Shown here: one piece after another, positions 8,432 to 18,627 of the stretch
Layout: every line of letters starts with the position of its first letter
Position numbering within the stretch: the stretch's first letter is position 1
The notes under the pieces: model-generated
Database searches by the model: none
The model's input: only the letters and a program-made list of their open reading frames with translations
Told to the model about the DNA's origin: nothing
Origin: Pyxidicoccus xibeiensis
Lineage (GTDB): Bacteria > Myxococcota > Myxococcia > Myxococcales > Myxococcaceae
Direction: 5' to 3'
Assembly (NCBI RefSeq): GCF_024198175.1
Contig: NZ_JAJVKV010000007.1
Coordinates: 62,001 to 126,000 of the forward strand
Length of the DNA: 64,000 nt
Program-made: the position numbers and the translations under genes

Positions 8432-10168
8432 TCAGCCCTCCAGAGCCCGCAGGATGGCATCGGGACTGCCGTGCGCATCACACAGGGACTGGAACTCCTC
8501 CCTGTCAGGCACGCGGGACACGTACAGCTCCGCGCACATGGGACGGACCGTGCCATGTCGCCCATCAGAGAAGAAGACGCACTCCGAAGCATCCTGGCCC
8601 GCGCCCTCCCCGTGCAGGTGGACCGTCGGACGTCGCAGGAACCGAGCCTTCACGGGAGTGGAGTTGAACCCCAGGACAGCCAGTACCTTGGTCTTCCCGC
8701 GCTCGAGGTCGAAGAACAGGGGCACGACACAGCGCGGATCCCTGGCGAGGTCCGGGTCCTCCTTCCACTGAAGGAGCCAGCGCCGGGTGAGCAGGGCCGC
8801 GGGAAGCGCGGCCTCCGCCACCTCCTCGAAGCCCAGCTCCTGCCGGACGATGGCATGGGCTCCACGGAAGACCTGCTCCATCCACACCAACTCCTCCAGC
8901 AGGGGCACCTCCACCGTTCCCGCAGGAGTCACCCGCTGGGCATTGGCCAGGGCAGGCGCACCCAGGAACTCGCAGAGCACGTTCCTCAGGAAGGAATACC
9001 CCTCCGCCCGTCTCCGGTAGAACTCGGCAAGCGGCTCGATGGTGAGCCGGGGCTGGACGATGAGCGGCACGCCTCCGGCGGTGAGCTGCTCGAGCTGCTT
9101 GATATGGGTCTCTCGCGTCAGCGCGAAGAGCGCCCGGAACTGTTGCTCCAGCTCGGCGCGATACCGGGGGCCGATGACGAGCCGCTCTGCCTCCGGCATC
9201 CTCTCGGGCACCAGGAACGGCACCAGTGCATGGAACTGGTGGTCATACCAGCCGGAGCGCGTCGCCGGAGTGGTGTCGAGCCTTCCGTCCCGGATGCGGG
9301 CAATCAGCTCATCGACGAGCTGGAATCCCGGAGGCGGCGACACCCTCCCGAACAGCTCCTTCACCACCCTTCCCTCATGGGAGTCCGAGGGTGGGAGGAA
9401 GCAGCGCTGCTCGCCGTCCTCATCGAGGGCCGGCTTGGAGGTCGGATTCGTCAGCCGGCTGGGGAGCTGCACGTGCCGCCGCCACGCGGAATAAAGGCTC
9501 GCATCCGATTCGAGCGCCGCGAGGAGGGTCCGCGCCGCGTCCGGCTCCAGCTCCGTCTGAAGGAGCCGGTCCTGCTTGAACACCCCTTCCAACTGAGGGC
9601 TCCACGTATAGAAGCCCAGGGGCTTGGATGCGCCCTCCTTGGACTCGAAGTCCTTGAGGAACCGCATCACGAGCAGGCGGAGCTTCCTGTCGCCCTCATC
9701 CAATGGCCCGGTCATCGACAGGGCGGAGCGAAGGAGGACCAGGACCGACCTCAGTGGGTCGGAGTCCCCGGCGGACCATTGAGCGAGCAGCACCTGATGG
9801 ACCTGCTCCAGCAGGCGCCGCTTTCCTGGCAGGGCGGGCGTGCCCCGCTGCACCAGCAGCTCGACGGCGGCGTAGAGGCCGTCGTCGAAGGCCTTGGCCT
9901 TGAGCGCGAACACCATGGCGGGCGTCCACTCCCAGTCCCGCTGGAGGCCGGCCAGAGTCGGGTGCAGGTACGGCTCGAGGGGACTCGACGTGTCGAGGAC
10001 CCGGATTCCAACTTCGTCCACCCTCCCTTCCTGACTCCGCTGCCGGAGGCGCTCCCGGACGGACCAGAAGGACTCCTCGTCGTCCACCTCGAGCTCGAGC
10101 ACCTGCGAGTCCAGGTCGACCTCCACATCCACACCGTGCGGCTTCGAGGTGAACACGTAGCGGGACAT
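8432..10168 (-). CDS. Unknown 578-residue protein
   Basis: Chosen over the opposite frame because this product has normal hydrophobic and aromatic spacing, while the plus-strand frame gives Arg/His/Gln/Pro-rich antisense protein. The start at 10168 (MSRYVFTSKPHGVDVEVDL) is preferred; the frame continues upstream to 10360 but those residues are Arg-rich and unlike protein. No signal peptide or membrane helix. The N-terminal ~60 residues alternate acidic and hydrophobic (VDLDSQVLELEVDDEESFWSV), and the rest looks alpha-helical. I do not recognise the family. It converges on the TetR gene and is divergent from sdaA, with a 203-bp shared upstream region. Confidence 0.72.
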   Translation of the reverse strand: MSRYVFTSKPHGVDVEVDLDSQVLELEVDDEESFWSVRERLRQRSQEGRVDEVGIRVLDTSSPLEPYLHPTLAGLQRDWEWTPAMVFALKAKAFDDGLYAAVELLVQRGTPALPGKRRLLEQVHQVLLAQWSAGDSDPLRSVLVLLRSALSMTGPLDEGDRKLRLLVMRFLKDFESKEGASKPLGFYTWSPQLEGVFKQDRLLQTELEPDAARTLLAALESDASLYSAWRRHVQLPSRLTNPTSKPALDEDGEQRCFLPPSDSHEGRVVKELFGRVSPPPGFQLVDELIARIRDGRLDTTPATRSGWYDHQFHALVPFLVPERMPEAERLVIGPRYRAELEQQFRALFALTRETHIKQLEQLTAGGVPLIVQPRLTIEPLAEFYRRRAEGYSFLRNVLCEFLGAPALANAQRVTPAGTVEVPLLEELVWMEQVFRGAHAIVRQELGFEEVAEAALPAALLTRRWLLQWKEDPDLARDPRCVVPLFFDLERGKTKVLAVLGFNSTPVKARFLRRPTVHLHGEGAGQDASECVFFSDGRHGTVRPMCAELYVSRVPDREEFQSLCDAHGSPDAILRALEG

Positions 10169-10371
10169 GGGAGGAGCGTACACGAGGAGGCAGCACCGCC
10201 AACGCACCGCGTCCAAGTCACGTCGGCGTCGACGCGCGGTGTTGAGACCCGACGAGCGTGCGTGCGTGCGCCCACTTCTTGGAGTGCCAATAAGCACGGG
10301 CTGTCCAGGCGAGGACCGTGCCTCGTGGGTGTCACTGGGACGGAAGAGGAAACGTGGCATGTTCCGCCCCC

Positions 10372-11784
10372 ATGGCTGTCAGCGTCTTCGACCTCTTCAA
10401 GATTGGCATCGGTCCCTCCAGCTCGCACACCGTCGGGCCCATGCGCGCCGCGCTCACGTTCGCCCGGCGCCTGGAGGAGGGCGGCAAGCTGGAGCGGCTC
10501 TCCAAGCTGAAGGTGGAGCTGTTCGGCTCGCTGGGCGCCACCGGCAAGGGGCACGGCAGCGACAAGGCGGTGCTGCTCGGCCTGCGTGGTGAGACGCCCG
10601 AAGGCGTGGACGTGGAGGCCATTCCCGGCGTCGTGTCCCGCTGGCGCGCGGACGGCCGCATCGCGGTGCTGGGCAAGCGCGAGGTGACGTTCAAGGACGG
10701 CGAGCACCTGGTGATGCACCGCCGCCGCACCCTGCCCTACCACCCCAACGGCATGCGCTTCGCCGCCTTCGCCGCGGACGGCACCGAGCTCGAAAGCCGC
10801 GTCTACTACTCGGTGGGCGGAGGCTTCGTGGTGGACGAGGCCGCCACCCAGGGGCAGGACCCGCTGCGCCAGGACAGCACTCCGCAGCCCTTCCCCTTCC
10901 ACTCCGCCGCGGAGCTGCTGGAGCACTGTGAGCGCCAGAAGCAGCCCATCAGCTCCATCATGCTGGCGAACGAGAAGACGTTGCGCAGCGAGGAGGAGAT
11001 TCGCGCGGGGCTGCTCCGCATCTGGGAGGTCATGCAGGCATGCGTGCGCCGGGGCTGCACCAACGGCGGCATCCTCCCCGGGGGCCTGAAGGTGGAGCGC
11101 CGGGCGGCGGCCATGTACCAGCGCCTGCTCAGCCGTCCGGAGGCCGGGCTCACCAACCCCCTCACCGTGCTGGACTGGGTGAACCTCTACGCGCTCGCGG
11201 TCAACGAGGAGAACGCCGCGGGAGGCCGCGTCGTCACCGCGCCCACCAACGGCGCGGCGGGCATCATCCCCGCGGTGCTGCACTACTACTGGCGCTTCGT
11301 GCCGGGGGCGAACGACGACGGCGTGGTGCGCTTCCTGCTGACGGCGGGCGCCATCGGCGTGCTCTACAAGGAGAACGCGTCCATCAGCGGCGCCGAGGTG
11401 GGCTGCCAGGGAGAGGTCGGCAGCGCCTGCTCCATGGCGGCCGGCGCGCTCACGGAGGTGCTGGGCGGCACGCCGCTCCACGTGGAGAACGCGGCGGAAA
11501 TCGCCATGGAGCACAACCTGGGGCTCACCTGCGACCCCATCGGCGGGCTCGTGCAGGTGCCGTGCATCGAGCGCAACGCCATGGCCTCCGTGAAGGCCAT
11601 CAACGCCTCGCGCATGTCCCTGTCCGGGGACGGGCGACACTTCGTCAGCCTGGACAAGGTCATCAAGACGATGCGCGACACCGGCCGTGACATGAAGGAC
11701 AAGTACAAGGAGACCGCGCGCGGCGGCCTCGCCGTCAACGTGCTGGAAGTGGCCAACCTGAGCGTCGGCCTCCCGGAGTGCTGA
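10372..11784 (+). CDS. sdaA: L-serine ammonia-lyase (serine dehydratase), iron-sulfur type
   Basis: A 470-residue single-chain L-serine dehydratase, which converts L-serine to pyruvate and ammonia with a 4Fe-4S cluster. The N-terminus has the family signature [19 protein letters not shown]. The C-terminal half carries the conserved cysteine regions [15 protein letters not shown] and [26 protein letters not shown], which hold the cluster, and the active-site-type stretch [18 protein letters not shown]. Length fits the fused alpha-beta form. The start is ATG 10372; an in-frame upstream codon at 10318 adds unlikely sequence. No strong ribosome site. A perfect hairpin follows 6 bp after the stop. 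Amino-acid catabolism suits the protein-fed metabolism of myxobacteria. Confidence 0.95.
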   Translation: MAVSVFDLFKIGIGPSSSHTVGPMRAALTFARRLEEGGKLERLSKLKVELFGSLGATGKGHGSDKAVLLGLRGETPEGVDVEAIPGVVSRWRADGRIAVLGKREVTFKDGEHLVMHRRRTLPYHPNGMRFAAFAADGTELESRVYYSVGGGFVVDEAATQGQDPLRQDSTPQPFPFHSAAELLEHCERQKQPISSIMLANEKTLRSEEEIRAGLLRIWEVMQACVRRGCTNGGILPGGLKVERRAAAMYQRLLSRPEAGLTNPLTVLDWVNLYALAVNEENAAGGRVVTAPTNGAAGIIPAVLHYYWRFVPGANDDGVVRFLLTAGAIGVLYKENASISGAEVGCQGEVGSACSMAAGALTEVLGGTPLHVENAAEIAMEHNLGLTCDPIGGLVQVPCIERNAMASVKAINASRMSLSGDGRHFVSLDKVIKTMRDTGRDMKDKYKETARGGLAVNVLEVANLSVGLPEC

Positions 11785-11789
11785 CGCTC

Positions 11790-11819
11790 CCGGGTGGCGG
11801 CCACCGTGTCGCCACCCGG
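11790..11819 (+). terminator. Hairpin terminator after sdaA
   Basis: CCGGGTGGCG and CGCCACCCGG pair perfectly over 10 bp with a 10-base loop, starting 6 bp past the stop. There is no T-run. Confidence 0.55.
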
Positions 11820-11974
11820 TGACGAGTACAACCTCGCGGCAGCAGGCCGCTGGGGACGTGCCTTTCGCCTCATCCCTCCGTGGAAAGTTGCGTCCCGGCC
11901 GCATTGGGATGAACCGCGCCGTGTTCCATTGTGAACGCGGCATGCGGGCGGAATGATGAAGGTGCCGCTGATGC

Positions 11975-11996
11975 GCCCGCTCCCCCCGGAGCGGGC
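11975..11996 (+). promoter_or_regulatory. Leader hairpin upstream of the DUF4082 gene
   Basis: GCCCGCTCC and GGAGCGGGC form a perfect 9-bp stem with a CCCC loop. It ends about 11 bp before the ribosome site (AGGAGA, about 12008) of the secreted DUF4082 gene. It may stabilise the mRNA 5' end or act as an attenuating structure. It is far enough from sdaA (190 bp) not to be that gene's terminator. Confidence 0.4.
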
Positions 11997-12022
11997 CCGG
12001 CGGACACCAAGGAGACGTCCCG

Positions 12023-15000
12023 ATGACCACACCGCAGTCAGGCCCCGCAAGGGGCATGCACCCCCTCGTCTCATTTCTGGCGGCCGCGCTCGCGCTCGCG
12101 CTGGTAGCCATTCCAGCGGGAAGTGCGCACGCCCAGCCGACGTATTCCATCTTCCCGGCCGGCTCCACCCCCGCCGTCCCCTCCGTCACCAACGACTTCA
12201 GCGCCGTGGAGCTCGGCGTGAAGTTCACGGCGGACGTGGCGGGCGACATCGTCGGCGTGCGCTTCTACAAGGGCGCGGGCAACACCGGCACCCACGTGGG
12301 CCACCTGTGGAGCGCCACGGGACAGCTGCTCGCCACCGCCACCTTCGTCAACGAGACGGCCACCGGCTGGCAGCAGGTGAACTTCACCACGCCCGTGCCC
12401 GTCACCGCCGGCACCACCTACGTGGCCTCGTACCACGCGCCCGGCGGCGCCTATGCCTTCACCAGCAGCGGGCTGATCTCCGGCGTGGACAGCCCGCCCC
12501 TGCACGCGCTGCCCGGCACCACCAGCGGCGGCAACGGCGTCTTCAAGTACGGCCCGTCGGGCACCTTCCCTTCCGACAGCTTCGGCAACTCCAACTACTG
12601 GGTGGACGTGGTCTTCCGGCCCGCGGCCCCCGTCTCCATCTGGCCGTCCACCGCCACGCCGGCCGTCGCCTCGGTGACGAATGACTCCCTGCCGGTGGAG
12701 GTGGGCGTGAAGTTCAAGGCGGACGTGACGGGCAACGTCGTCGGCGTGCGCTTCTACAAGGGCGCCGGCAACACCGGCACGCATGTGGGCCACCTGTGGA
12801 GCAACAATGGCCAGCTGCTCGCCACCGCCACCTTCGTCAACGAGACGGCCACCGGCTGGCAGCAGGTGACGTTCTCCAGCCCGGTGGCCATCTCCGCCAA
12901 CACCACCTACGTCGCCTCGTACCACGCGCCCAACGGTGCCTATGCCTTCAACGACGCCGGCCTGGCCTCGGGGGTGAGCGCGGCGCCCGTGCACGCGCTG
13001 CCCGGCACCACCAGCGGCGGCAACGGCGTCTACAAGTACGGCCCGTCCGGCAGCTTCCCCACCGACAGCTTCCGCGACTCCAACTACTGGGTGGACGTCC
13101 TCTTCCAGGCCACGGGCGCGCCTCCGCCGCAGCCGCCTCCGCCCGCGAACACCTTCACCCTCTTCCCCGCCACCGCCACGCCGGGCACCGCCACGGCGAG
13201 CGACCCGGCCGCCATCGAGGTGGGCGTGAAGTTCAGGTCCGACGTGGACGGCACCGTCAAGGGCGTGCGCTTCTACAAGGGCTCGGGCAACACCGGCACC
13301 CACGTCGGCAACGTGTGGAGCGCCACGGGACAGCTGCTCGCCACCGCCACCTTCGTCAACGAGACGGCCACCGGCTGGCAGCAGGTGAACTTCACCACGC
13401 CCGTGCCCATCACCGCGGGCACCACCTACGTGGCCTCGTACTTCGCGCCCTCCGGCGGCTACTCGTATGACAACGGGGGCCTGGCCAACGGCGTGGACTC
13501 GCTGCCCCTGCACGCGCTGCCCGGCACCACCAGCGGTGGCAACGGCGTGTTCACCTACGCTTCGCAGTCCACCTTCCCCTCCGGCAGCCACCAGAACACC
13601 AACTACTGGGTGGACGTCCTCTTCGAGTCCAACGGCCCACCGCCCCGTCCGGGCGTCAGCGGCTCCGGCCCGGTGCTGGTGGCCACGGACCCGGCCAACC
13701 ACTTCACCGACTACCTCGAGGAGCTGCTGAAGGCGGAGGGCATCACCACCTTCGCCACCACCGACGCGGGCAACCTCGGCAACTCGGTGTCGCTGACGAG
13801 CTACAAGGTGCTGGTGCTGGGCGAGGCCACGCTGACCGCCGCCCAGGTGACGCTCGTCACCAACTGGGTGAACGCGGGTGGCAGCCTCATCGCCATGCGT
13901 CCGGCCGCCAACCTGAATGCGCTGCTCGGCCTCAACCCGTCCGCGGGCACGCTGGCCAACGGCTACATCCTGCTGGACACCACCCAGGCGCCGGGCACGG
14001 GCCTCACCGCGGAGACGATGCAGTACCACGGCACCGCGGACCTGCACACGCTGACCACCGGCACGCGCGCGGTGGCCACGCTCTACTCGAACGCCACCAC
14101 GGCCACGTCCTACGCGGCCGTCAGCCTGCGCACGGTGGGCAGCGGCAGGGCCATCGCCTTCGCGTATGACCTGGCGAAGTCCGTCATCTACACGCGCCAG
14201 GGCAACCCGGCGTGGCAGGGGCAGAACCGCGACGGCTCCGGCATCGGCCCGGGCGCGCGCGCCAGCGACATGTTCTACGGCAACGCGTCCTTCGACCCGC
14301 AGCCGGACTGGGTGAACCTGAACAAGGTGCAGATTCCCCAGGCGGACGAGCAGCAGCGCCTGCTGGCGAACATGCTCCACCAGACGAGCGCCACGCCGCT
14401 GCCGCGCCTCTGGTACTTCCCCAGCGCGAAGAAGGCCGTGGTGGTGATGACGGGCGACGGACACCCCGGCGGCCTCACCACGCAGCGCTGGCAGCAGTAC
14501 GTCAGCGACAGCCCCGCGGGCTGCAGCGTGCAGGACTGGCAGTGCATCCGCGGCACCATCTACGACTACGTGGGCGGGCTGACGGCCACCCAGGCGGCGG
14601 GCTACGCCGCCCAGGGCTTCGAGTACGCGCTCCACGTCAACACCAACTGCGCGGACTACACGGCCGCCACGCTGGACCCGAACTTCTTCACCCCGCAGCT
14701 CGGCAGCTTCGTGTCGAGCTATCCGGGCGTGCCCGCGCCCACCACCAACCGCACGCACTGCATCGCGTTCAGTGACTGGGCCACCCAGCCCAAGGTGTCG
14801 CTGCGCCACGGCATCCGGATGGACACCAACTACTACTACTGGCCGGACTACTGGGTGCAGGACCGCCCGGGCGTCTTCACGGGCTCCGGCCTGGCCATGC
14901 GCTTCGCGGACGTGGACGGCACGCCCATCAACGTCTACCAGCTCGCCACCCAGATGACGGACGAGTCCGGCCAGACGTACCCGCTGCACATCGACACGCT

Positions 15001-15412
15001 GCTGGCCAACGCCCTGGGCACCAAGGGCTACTACGGCGCCTTCAACGCCAACATGCACGTGGACTCGCACTCCACGGCGGGCACCTCGGGCTCGGCGGCC
15101 ATCATCGCCTCCGCGAAGCGCGAGGGCGTGTCCGTCATCACCGCGCGGCAGCTGCTCGAGTGGCTCGACGCGCGTGAGGGCACGAATGTGTCCGGCGTGG
15201 CCTACACCGGCACGACGCTCACCTTCACCGTGGCCACCCCGGCGCGCAACCTGTCGCTGATGGTGCCCACGCGCACCGCGTCCGGCCAGACGCTGGTCTC
15301 GGTGAGCCGCAACGGCTCGCCGGTGACGACGATGGCGCAGACCATCAAGGGCGTGGGCTTCGCGTTCATCAACGGCGCGCAGGCCGGCACGTACACGGCG
15401 ACGTACAACTGA
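12023..15412 (+). CDS. Secreted protein with three DUF4082 domains and a large C-terminal enzyme-like region
   Basis: 1129 residues with a classical signal peptide (LVSFLAAALALALVAIPAGSAHAQ, cleavage about residue 38). Three DUF4082 beta-sandwich units follow (about 40-198, 205-362, 375-535), each with GVRFYKGxGNTGTHVG, LLATATFVNETATGWQQV and TTYVASYxAPxGxY, and linked by Pro-rich spacers. DUF4082 occurs as a sugar-binding-type module in secreted enzymes. From about residue 545 a Rossmann-like segment (GPVLVATDPANHFTDYLEELLKAEG) resembles a glutamine-amidotransferase-like fold. Residues ~795-1040 look like a divergent polysaccharide-deacetylase/barrel domain: VVVMTGDGHPGG, ALHVNTNC, LRHGIRMDTNYYYW, MHVDSH. 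The C-terminus is a small beta domain. Strong ribosome site. Probably an extracellular polysaccharide-acting protein; substrate unknown. Confidence 0.82.
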   Translation: MTTPQSGPARGMHPLVSFLAAALALALVAIPAGSAHAQPTYSIFPAGSTPAVPSVTNDFSAVELGVKFTADVAGDIVGVRFYKGAGNTGTHVGHLWSATGQLLATATFVNETATGWQQVNFTTPVPVTAGTTYVASYHAPGGAYAFTSSGLISGVDSPPLHALPGTTSGGNGVFKYGPSGTFPSDSFGNSNYWVDVVFRPAAPVSIWPSTATPAVASVTNDSLPVEVGVKFKADVTGNVVGVRFYKGAGNTGTHVGHLWSNNGQLLATATFVNETATGWQQVTFSSPVAISANTTYVASYHAPNGAYAFNDAGLASGVSAAPVHALPGTTSGGNGVYKYGPSGSFPTDSFRDSNYWVDVLFQATGAPPPQPPPPANTFTLFPATATPGTATASDPAAIEVGVKFRSDVDGTVKGVRFYKGSGNTGTHVGNVWSATGQLLATATFVNETATGWQQVNFTTPVPITAGTTYVASYFAPSGGYSYDNGGLANGVDSLPLHALPGTTSGGNGVFTYASQSTFPSGSHQNTNYWVDVLFESNGPPPRPGVSGSGPVLVATDPANHFTDYLEELLKAEGITTFATTDAGNLGNSVSLTSYKVLVLGEATLTAAQVTLVTNWVNAGGSLIAMRPAANLNALLGLNPSAGTLANGYILLDTTQAPGTGLTAETMQYHGTADLHTLTTGTRAVATLYSNATTATSYAAVSLRTVGSGRAIAFAYDLAKSVIYTRQGNPAWQGQNRDGSGIGPGARASDMFYGNASFDPQPDWVNLNKVQIPQADEQQRLLANMLHQTSATPLPRLWYFPSAKKAVVVMTGDGHPGGLTTQRWQQYVSDSPAGCSVQDWQCIRGTIYDYVGGLTATQAAGYAAQGFEYALHVNTNCADYTAATLDPNFFTPQLGSFVSSYPGVPAPTTNRTHCIAFSDWATQPKVSLRHGIRMDTNYYYWPDYWVQDRPGVFTGSGLAMRFADVDGTPINVYQLATQMTDESGQTYPLHIDTLLANALGTKGYYGAFNANMHVDSHSTAGTSGSAAIIASAKREGVSVITARQLLEWLDAREGTNVSGVAYTGTTLTFTVATPARNLSLMVPTRTASGQTLVSVSRNGSPVTTMAQTIKGVGFAFINGAQAGTYTATYN
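12150..13625 (+). repeat. Three tandem ~0.5-kb coding repeats (DUF4082 units)
   Basis: Long stretches are nearly identical at DNA level between units, for example the segments coding FYKGAGNTGTHVGHLW at about 12260, 12757 and 13267 and those coding ALPGTTSGGNGV. Synonymous sites are conserved too, which points to recent duplication or gene conversion. Confidence 0.75.
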
Positions 15413-15450
15413 GTCGTTCCCCACCCTGCCCTCCAGGGCGAGGTGAGACG

Positions 15451-15491
15451 AGCGGTCCGGCGCGAGGTCCTCACGCCGGGCCGCTTTTCTT
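15451..15491 (+). terminator. Rho-independent terminator after the DUF4082 gene
   Basis: AGCGGTCCGGCG pairs with CGCCGGGCCGCT (12 bp with one G-U pair), has an 11-base loop, and is followed by TTTTCTTT. It is one of the clearest intrinsic terminators in the window. Confidence 0.75.
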
Positions 15492-15635
15492 TCACAGGGG
15501 GTGAGGCGGCGCACGGCATCCCACCCGTGAGGTGGCCCTTCCGCCAGGGTGCGTCTTGCGTCTGGTCGCCCGTGGGCTCTAAGACGCGCCGCGGGCCCGC
15601 TCCCCCGCGCGCCTTCGTCAAAGGACCCACACCCC

Positions 15636-16298
15636 ATGCTCAAGAAGCTCCTCGGTGGCCTCGCCGCCGTCATCCTCGTGCTGGTCGGCGTCATCGCCAC
15701 CCGTCCCGCCGCCTTCACGTACCAGCGCAGCGCCACGCTGCCCGTCTCGGCCGACGTGGCCTTCGCGCTGGTCAATGACTTCCACCGCTGGAACGAGTGG
15801 TCCCCCTGGGACAACCTGGACCCGAACCAGAAGCGCACGTTCACCGGCGCTGAGTCGGGCACGGGCGCCAGCTACGCCTGGGCCGGCAACGACCAGGTCG
15901 GTGAAGGCCGGATGACCATCGAGGAGAGCAAGCCCAACGAGCGGGTCACCATCAAGCTGGAGTTCCTCAAGCCCTGGACGGCCACCAACACCACCACCTT
16001 CGCCTTCAAGCCCGTCGAGGGTGGCACCGAGGTGGTCTGGGCCATGAGCGGCACCAACGACTTCATGGGCAAGGCCATGTGCCTGGTCATGGACATGGAC
16101 GCCATGATTGGGAAGGACTTCGAGAAGGGCCTGGCCAGCATGAAGACGGCCGCCGAGGCCGAGGCGAAGAAGCGCGCCGAGGCCGAGGCCACGCGCGTGG
16201 CCGCCGAGAAGGCCGCCGCCGAGAAGGCCGCCGCCGAGGCCGCTGCCGCCGCCGCGCCCGCCGAGGGTGGGACGGCCGTCGCCGCGCCCACGCCGTAG
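15636..16298 (+). CDS. Membrane-anchored SRPBCC (START-like) protein with Ala/Glu-rich tail
   Basis: 220 residues. An N-terminal helix (LLGGLAAVILVLVGVIATRPAAF) acts as signal anchor. The polyketide-cyclase/SRPBCC fold follows: YQRSATLPVSADVAFALVNDFHRWNEWSPWD is the typical opening, then GAGASYAW-like strands and the long C-terminal helix ending near FEKGLASMK. After about residue 170 comes a charged Ala-rich helix (EAEAKKRAEAEATRVAAEKAAAEK), probably a rigid stalk. Ligand unknown. ATG 15636 has an AAGGA site. A perfect 13-bp hairpin follows the stop. Confidence 0.85.
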   Translation: MLKKLLGGLAAVILVLVGVIATRPAAFTYQRSATLPVSADVAFALVNDFHRWNEWSPWDNLDPNQKRTFTGAESGTGASYAWAGNDQVGEGRMTIEESKPNERVTIKLEFLKPWTATNTTTFAFKPVEGGTEVVWAMSGTNDFMGKAMCLVMDMDAMIGKDFEKGLASMKTAAEAEAKKRAEAEATRVAAEKAAAEKAAAEAAAAAAPAEGGTAVAAPTP

Positions 16299-16307
16299 GG
16301 CACGAAT

Positions 16308-16339
16308 CGCACGCTCGTGGACACTGCCACGAGCGTGCG
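16308..16339 (+). terminator. Perfect 13-bp hairpin terminator
   Basis: CGCACGCTCGTGG pairs exactly with CCACGAGCGTGCG around a 6-base loop, starting 10 bp after the SRPBCC stop. There is no T-run, but the stem is very strong and isolates the catalase gene from upstream reading. Confidence 0.6.
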
Positions 16340-16479
16340 GCCCGCGAGTCGCGGGGAAGTGCCCACTCGCTGACTGGCGGGGAGGCGCGTGCTGCACCTG
16401 GGTACAGGGTGGGAGGTACATCGCAGGCGCGCCCGCTGCTTCCGGCGCGCTTCCCTCCCCCCGCTGGCGACAGGTCCCT

Positions 16480-18621
16480 ATGCGACTGCGCAGGTCCTCC
16501 CCGAAGACTCCCCCGACGTCCCTCAAGAGCGAGCAGCTGGAGACCTTCCGGGACCGCCCCGAAGGCACGGTGCTCACCACGGACCAGGGCATTCCCATCT
16601 CCGAGACGGACAACTCGCTGAAGGCGGGCGTCCGCGGCCCCACGCTCCTGGAGGACTTCCACTTCCGGGAGAAGATGATGCGCTTCGACCACGAGCGCAT
16701 CCCGGAGCGCGTGGTGCACGCGCGCGGCGCGGGCGCCCATGGGTACTTCCAGGTCTACAAGTCGCTGGAGAAGTACACCCAGGCGCGCTTCCTCACGGAC
16801 CCGTCGCTGCGCACGCCGGTGTTCGTGCGCTTCTCCACGGTGGGTGGCTCGCGCGGCTCGGCGGACACCGTCCGGGACGTGCGCGGCTTCGCCACCAAGT
16901 TCTACACGCCGGAGGGGAACTTCGACCTGGTGGGCAACAACATCCCCGTCTTCTTCATCCAGGACGGCATCAAGTTCCCGGACTTCGTGCACGCGGTGAA
17001 GCCGGAGCCGCACAACGAAATCCCCCAGGCCTCCTCCGCGCACGACTCGCTGTGGGACTTCGTCTCGCTCGTCCCGGAGACGGCGCACATGGTGATGTGG
17101 CTGATGTCGGACCGGGCCATTCCGCGCAGCTACCGGATGATGGAGGGCTTCGGCGTGCACACCTTCCGGCTGGTCAACGCGGAGGGCAAGGCGCACCTGG
17201 TGAAGTTCCACTGGAAGCCGCTGCTCGGCACGCACTCGCTCGTCTGGGACGAGTCGCAGAAGCTGTCCGGCAAGGACCCGGACTTCCACCGGCGGGACTT
17301 GTGGGAGGCCATCGAGAACGGCGACTTCCCCGAGTACGAGCTGGGGCTGCAGCTGATTCCCGAAGAGGACGTGCTGAAGTACGGCTTTGATTTGCTGGAT
17401 GCGACGAAGGTGCTGCCGGAGGAGCTGGTGCCGGTGGAGCGGGTGGGCAAGCTGACGCTGGACCGCAACCCGGACAACTTCTTCGCGGAGACGGAGCAGG
17501 TGGCCTTCTGCGTGGCCAACGTGGTGCCGGGCATCGACTTCACGAACGACCCGCTGCTGCAGGCGCGGCTCTTCTCGTACCTGGACACGCAGCTGACGCG
17601 GCTGGGCGGGCCCAACTTCGCGGAGCTGCCCATCAACCGCCCGGTGGCGCCGGTGCACAACCACCAGCAGGACGGCTTCGGCCGGCAGACGATTCCCACC
17701 AGCCGGGCCAACTACCACCCCAACACGCTGGGCGGCGGGTGCCCGTTCCTCGCCAATCCCCGGCAGGCCTTCGTGCACCGGCAGGAGCGTGTGGAGGGAC
17801 ACAAGATTCGCCAGCGCAGCAAGAGCTTCAGCGACCACTTCAGCCAGGCCACGCTCTTCTACAAGAGCCTGTCGAAGCCGGAGCAGGAGCACCTGGTCAA
17901 CGCGCTGGAGTTCGAGATTGGCAAGGTGGAGCGCCCGGAGATTCGCGAGCGCGTGGTGAACGAGGTGCTCGTCAACGTGGACTTCGAGGTGGCCACCCGG
18001 GTGGCGCGCGCGGTGGGCGTCGCGCCGCCCAAGCCGCTGAAGAAGGCGAAGGCGGGCAAGCCGGCGAAGTTCACGGTGGAGACGTCCCCCGCGCTCAGCC
18101 AGGAGCGCTCGCCGCGCGACTCCATCAAGACGCGGAAGATTGCCGCGCTGGTGGCGGACGGCTTCGCGGGGAAGGAGCTGGCGCACGTGCGCAAGACGCT
18201 GGAGGCAATGGGGGCGACGGTGGAGCTGGTGGGCCCCACGCTGAGCCCCGTCACCAGCCTGGAGGGCCAGCAGGAGAAGCCGCTCAAGACGTACGTGACG
18301 GCGTCCTCGGTGATGTACGACGCCGTCTACGTGCCGGGTGGGGAGAAGAGCGTGGCCGCGCTGAGGAAGGTGCCGCTGGCGGTGGACTTCGTGCGCGAGG
18401 CCTTCGTGCACTGCAAGGCGCTGGCGCTCTCCGGCGAGGCGGCGGCGCTCCTGGATGCGGCGGGGGTGAGCCAGCTCGCGCCGCCACCGGCCAAGGGGCT
18501 GGACGGGGCGCTGGGCGTCATCCGGAGCGCGAAGAGCGAGACGAAGGGCTTCACCCAGCTCTTCGCCGACGCCATCGCCGCGCACCGGCACTGGGCGCGC
18601 GAGGCGCCTCCGCCGGCATAG
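16480..18621 (+). CDS. katE: Large-subunit (clade II) catalase, HPII type
   Basis: 713 residues. Catalase core: active-site His in [14 protein letters not shown] (about residue 75), [34 protein letters not shown], active-site Asn in [13 protein letters not shown], and heme-ligand Tyr in RLFSYLDTQ (about 370). The extra C-terminal domain from about residue 550 ([26 protein letters not shown]) is the DJ-1/PfpI-like module that marks the large catalases. It removes hydrogen peroxide in the cytosol. ATG 16480 gives the expected N-terminus; its ribosome site is weak. The stop is only 6 bp from the convergent gene at 18628, so the two transcripts must overlap at their ends. Confidence 0.96.
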   Translation: MRLRRSSPKTPPTSLKSEQLETFRDRPEGTVLTTDQGIPISETDNSLKAGVRGPTLLEDFHFREKMMRFDHERIPERVVHARGAGAHGYFQVYKSLEKYTQARFLTDPSLRTPVFVRFSTVGGSRGSADTVRDVRGFATKFYTPEGNFDLVGNNIPVFFIQDGIKFPDFVHAVKPEPHNEIPQASSAHDSLWDFVSLVPETAHMVMWLMSDRAIPRSYRMMEGFGVHTFRLVNAEGKAHLVKFHWKPLLGTHSLVWDESQKLSGKDPDFHRRDLWEAIENGDFPEYELGLQLIPEEDVLKYGFDLLDATKVLPEELVPVERVGKLTLDRNPDNFFAETEQVAFCVANVVPGIDFTNDPLLQARLFSYLDTQLTRLGGPNFAELPINRPVAPVHNHQQDGFGRQTIPTSRANYHPNTLGGGCPFLANPRQAFVHRQERVEGHKIRQRSKSFSDHFSQATLFYKSLSKPEQEHLVNALEFEIGKVERPEIRERVVNEVLVNVDFEVATRVARAVGVAPPKPLKKAKAGKPAKFTVETSPALSQERSPRDSIKTRKIAALVADGFAGKELAHVRKTLEAMGATVELVGPTLSPVTSLEGQQEKPLKTYVTASSVMYDAVYVPGGEKSVAALRKVPLAVDFVREAFVHCKALALSGEAAALLDAAGVSQLAPPPAKGLDGALGVIRSAKSETKGFTQLFADAIAAHRHWAREAPPPA

Positions 18622-18627
18622 CCGCGC

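Noticed and set aside
12071-15862. A 1263-codon minus-strand frame opposite the DUF4082 gene
   Set aside because: Antisense artefact: the repeats in it merely mirror the DUF4082 DNA repeats, and the product is Gly/Arg/Val/His-rich.
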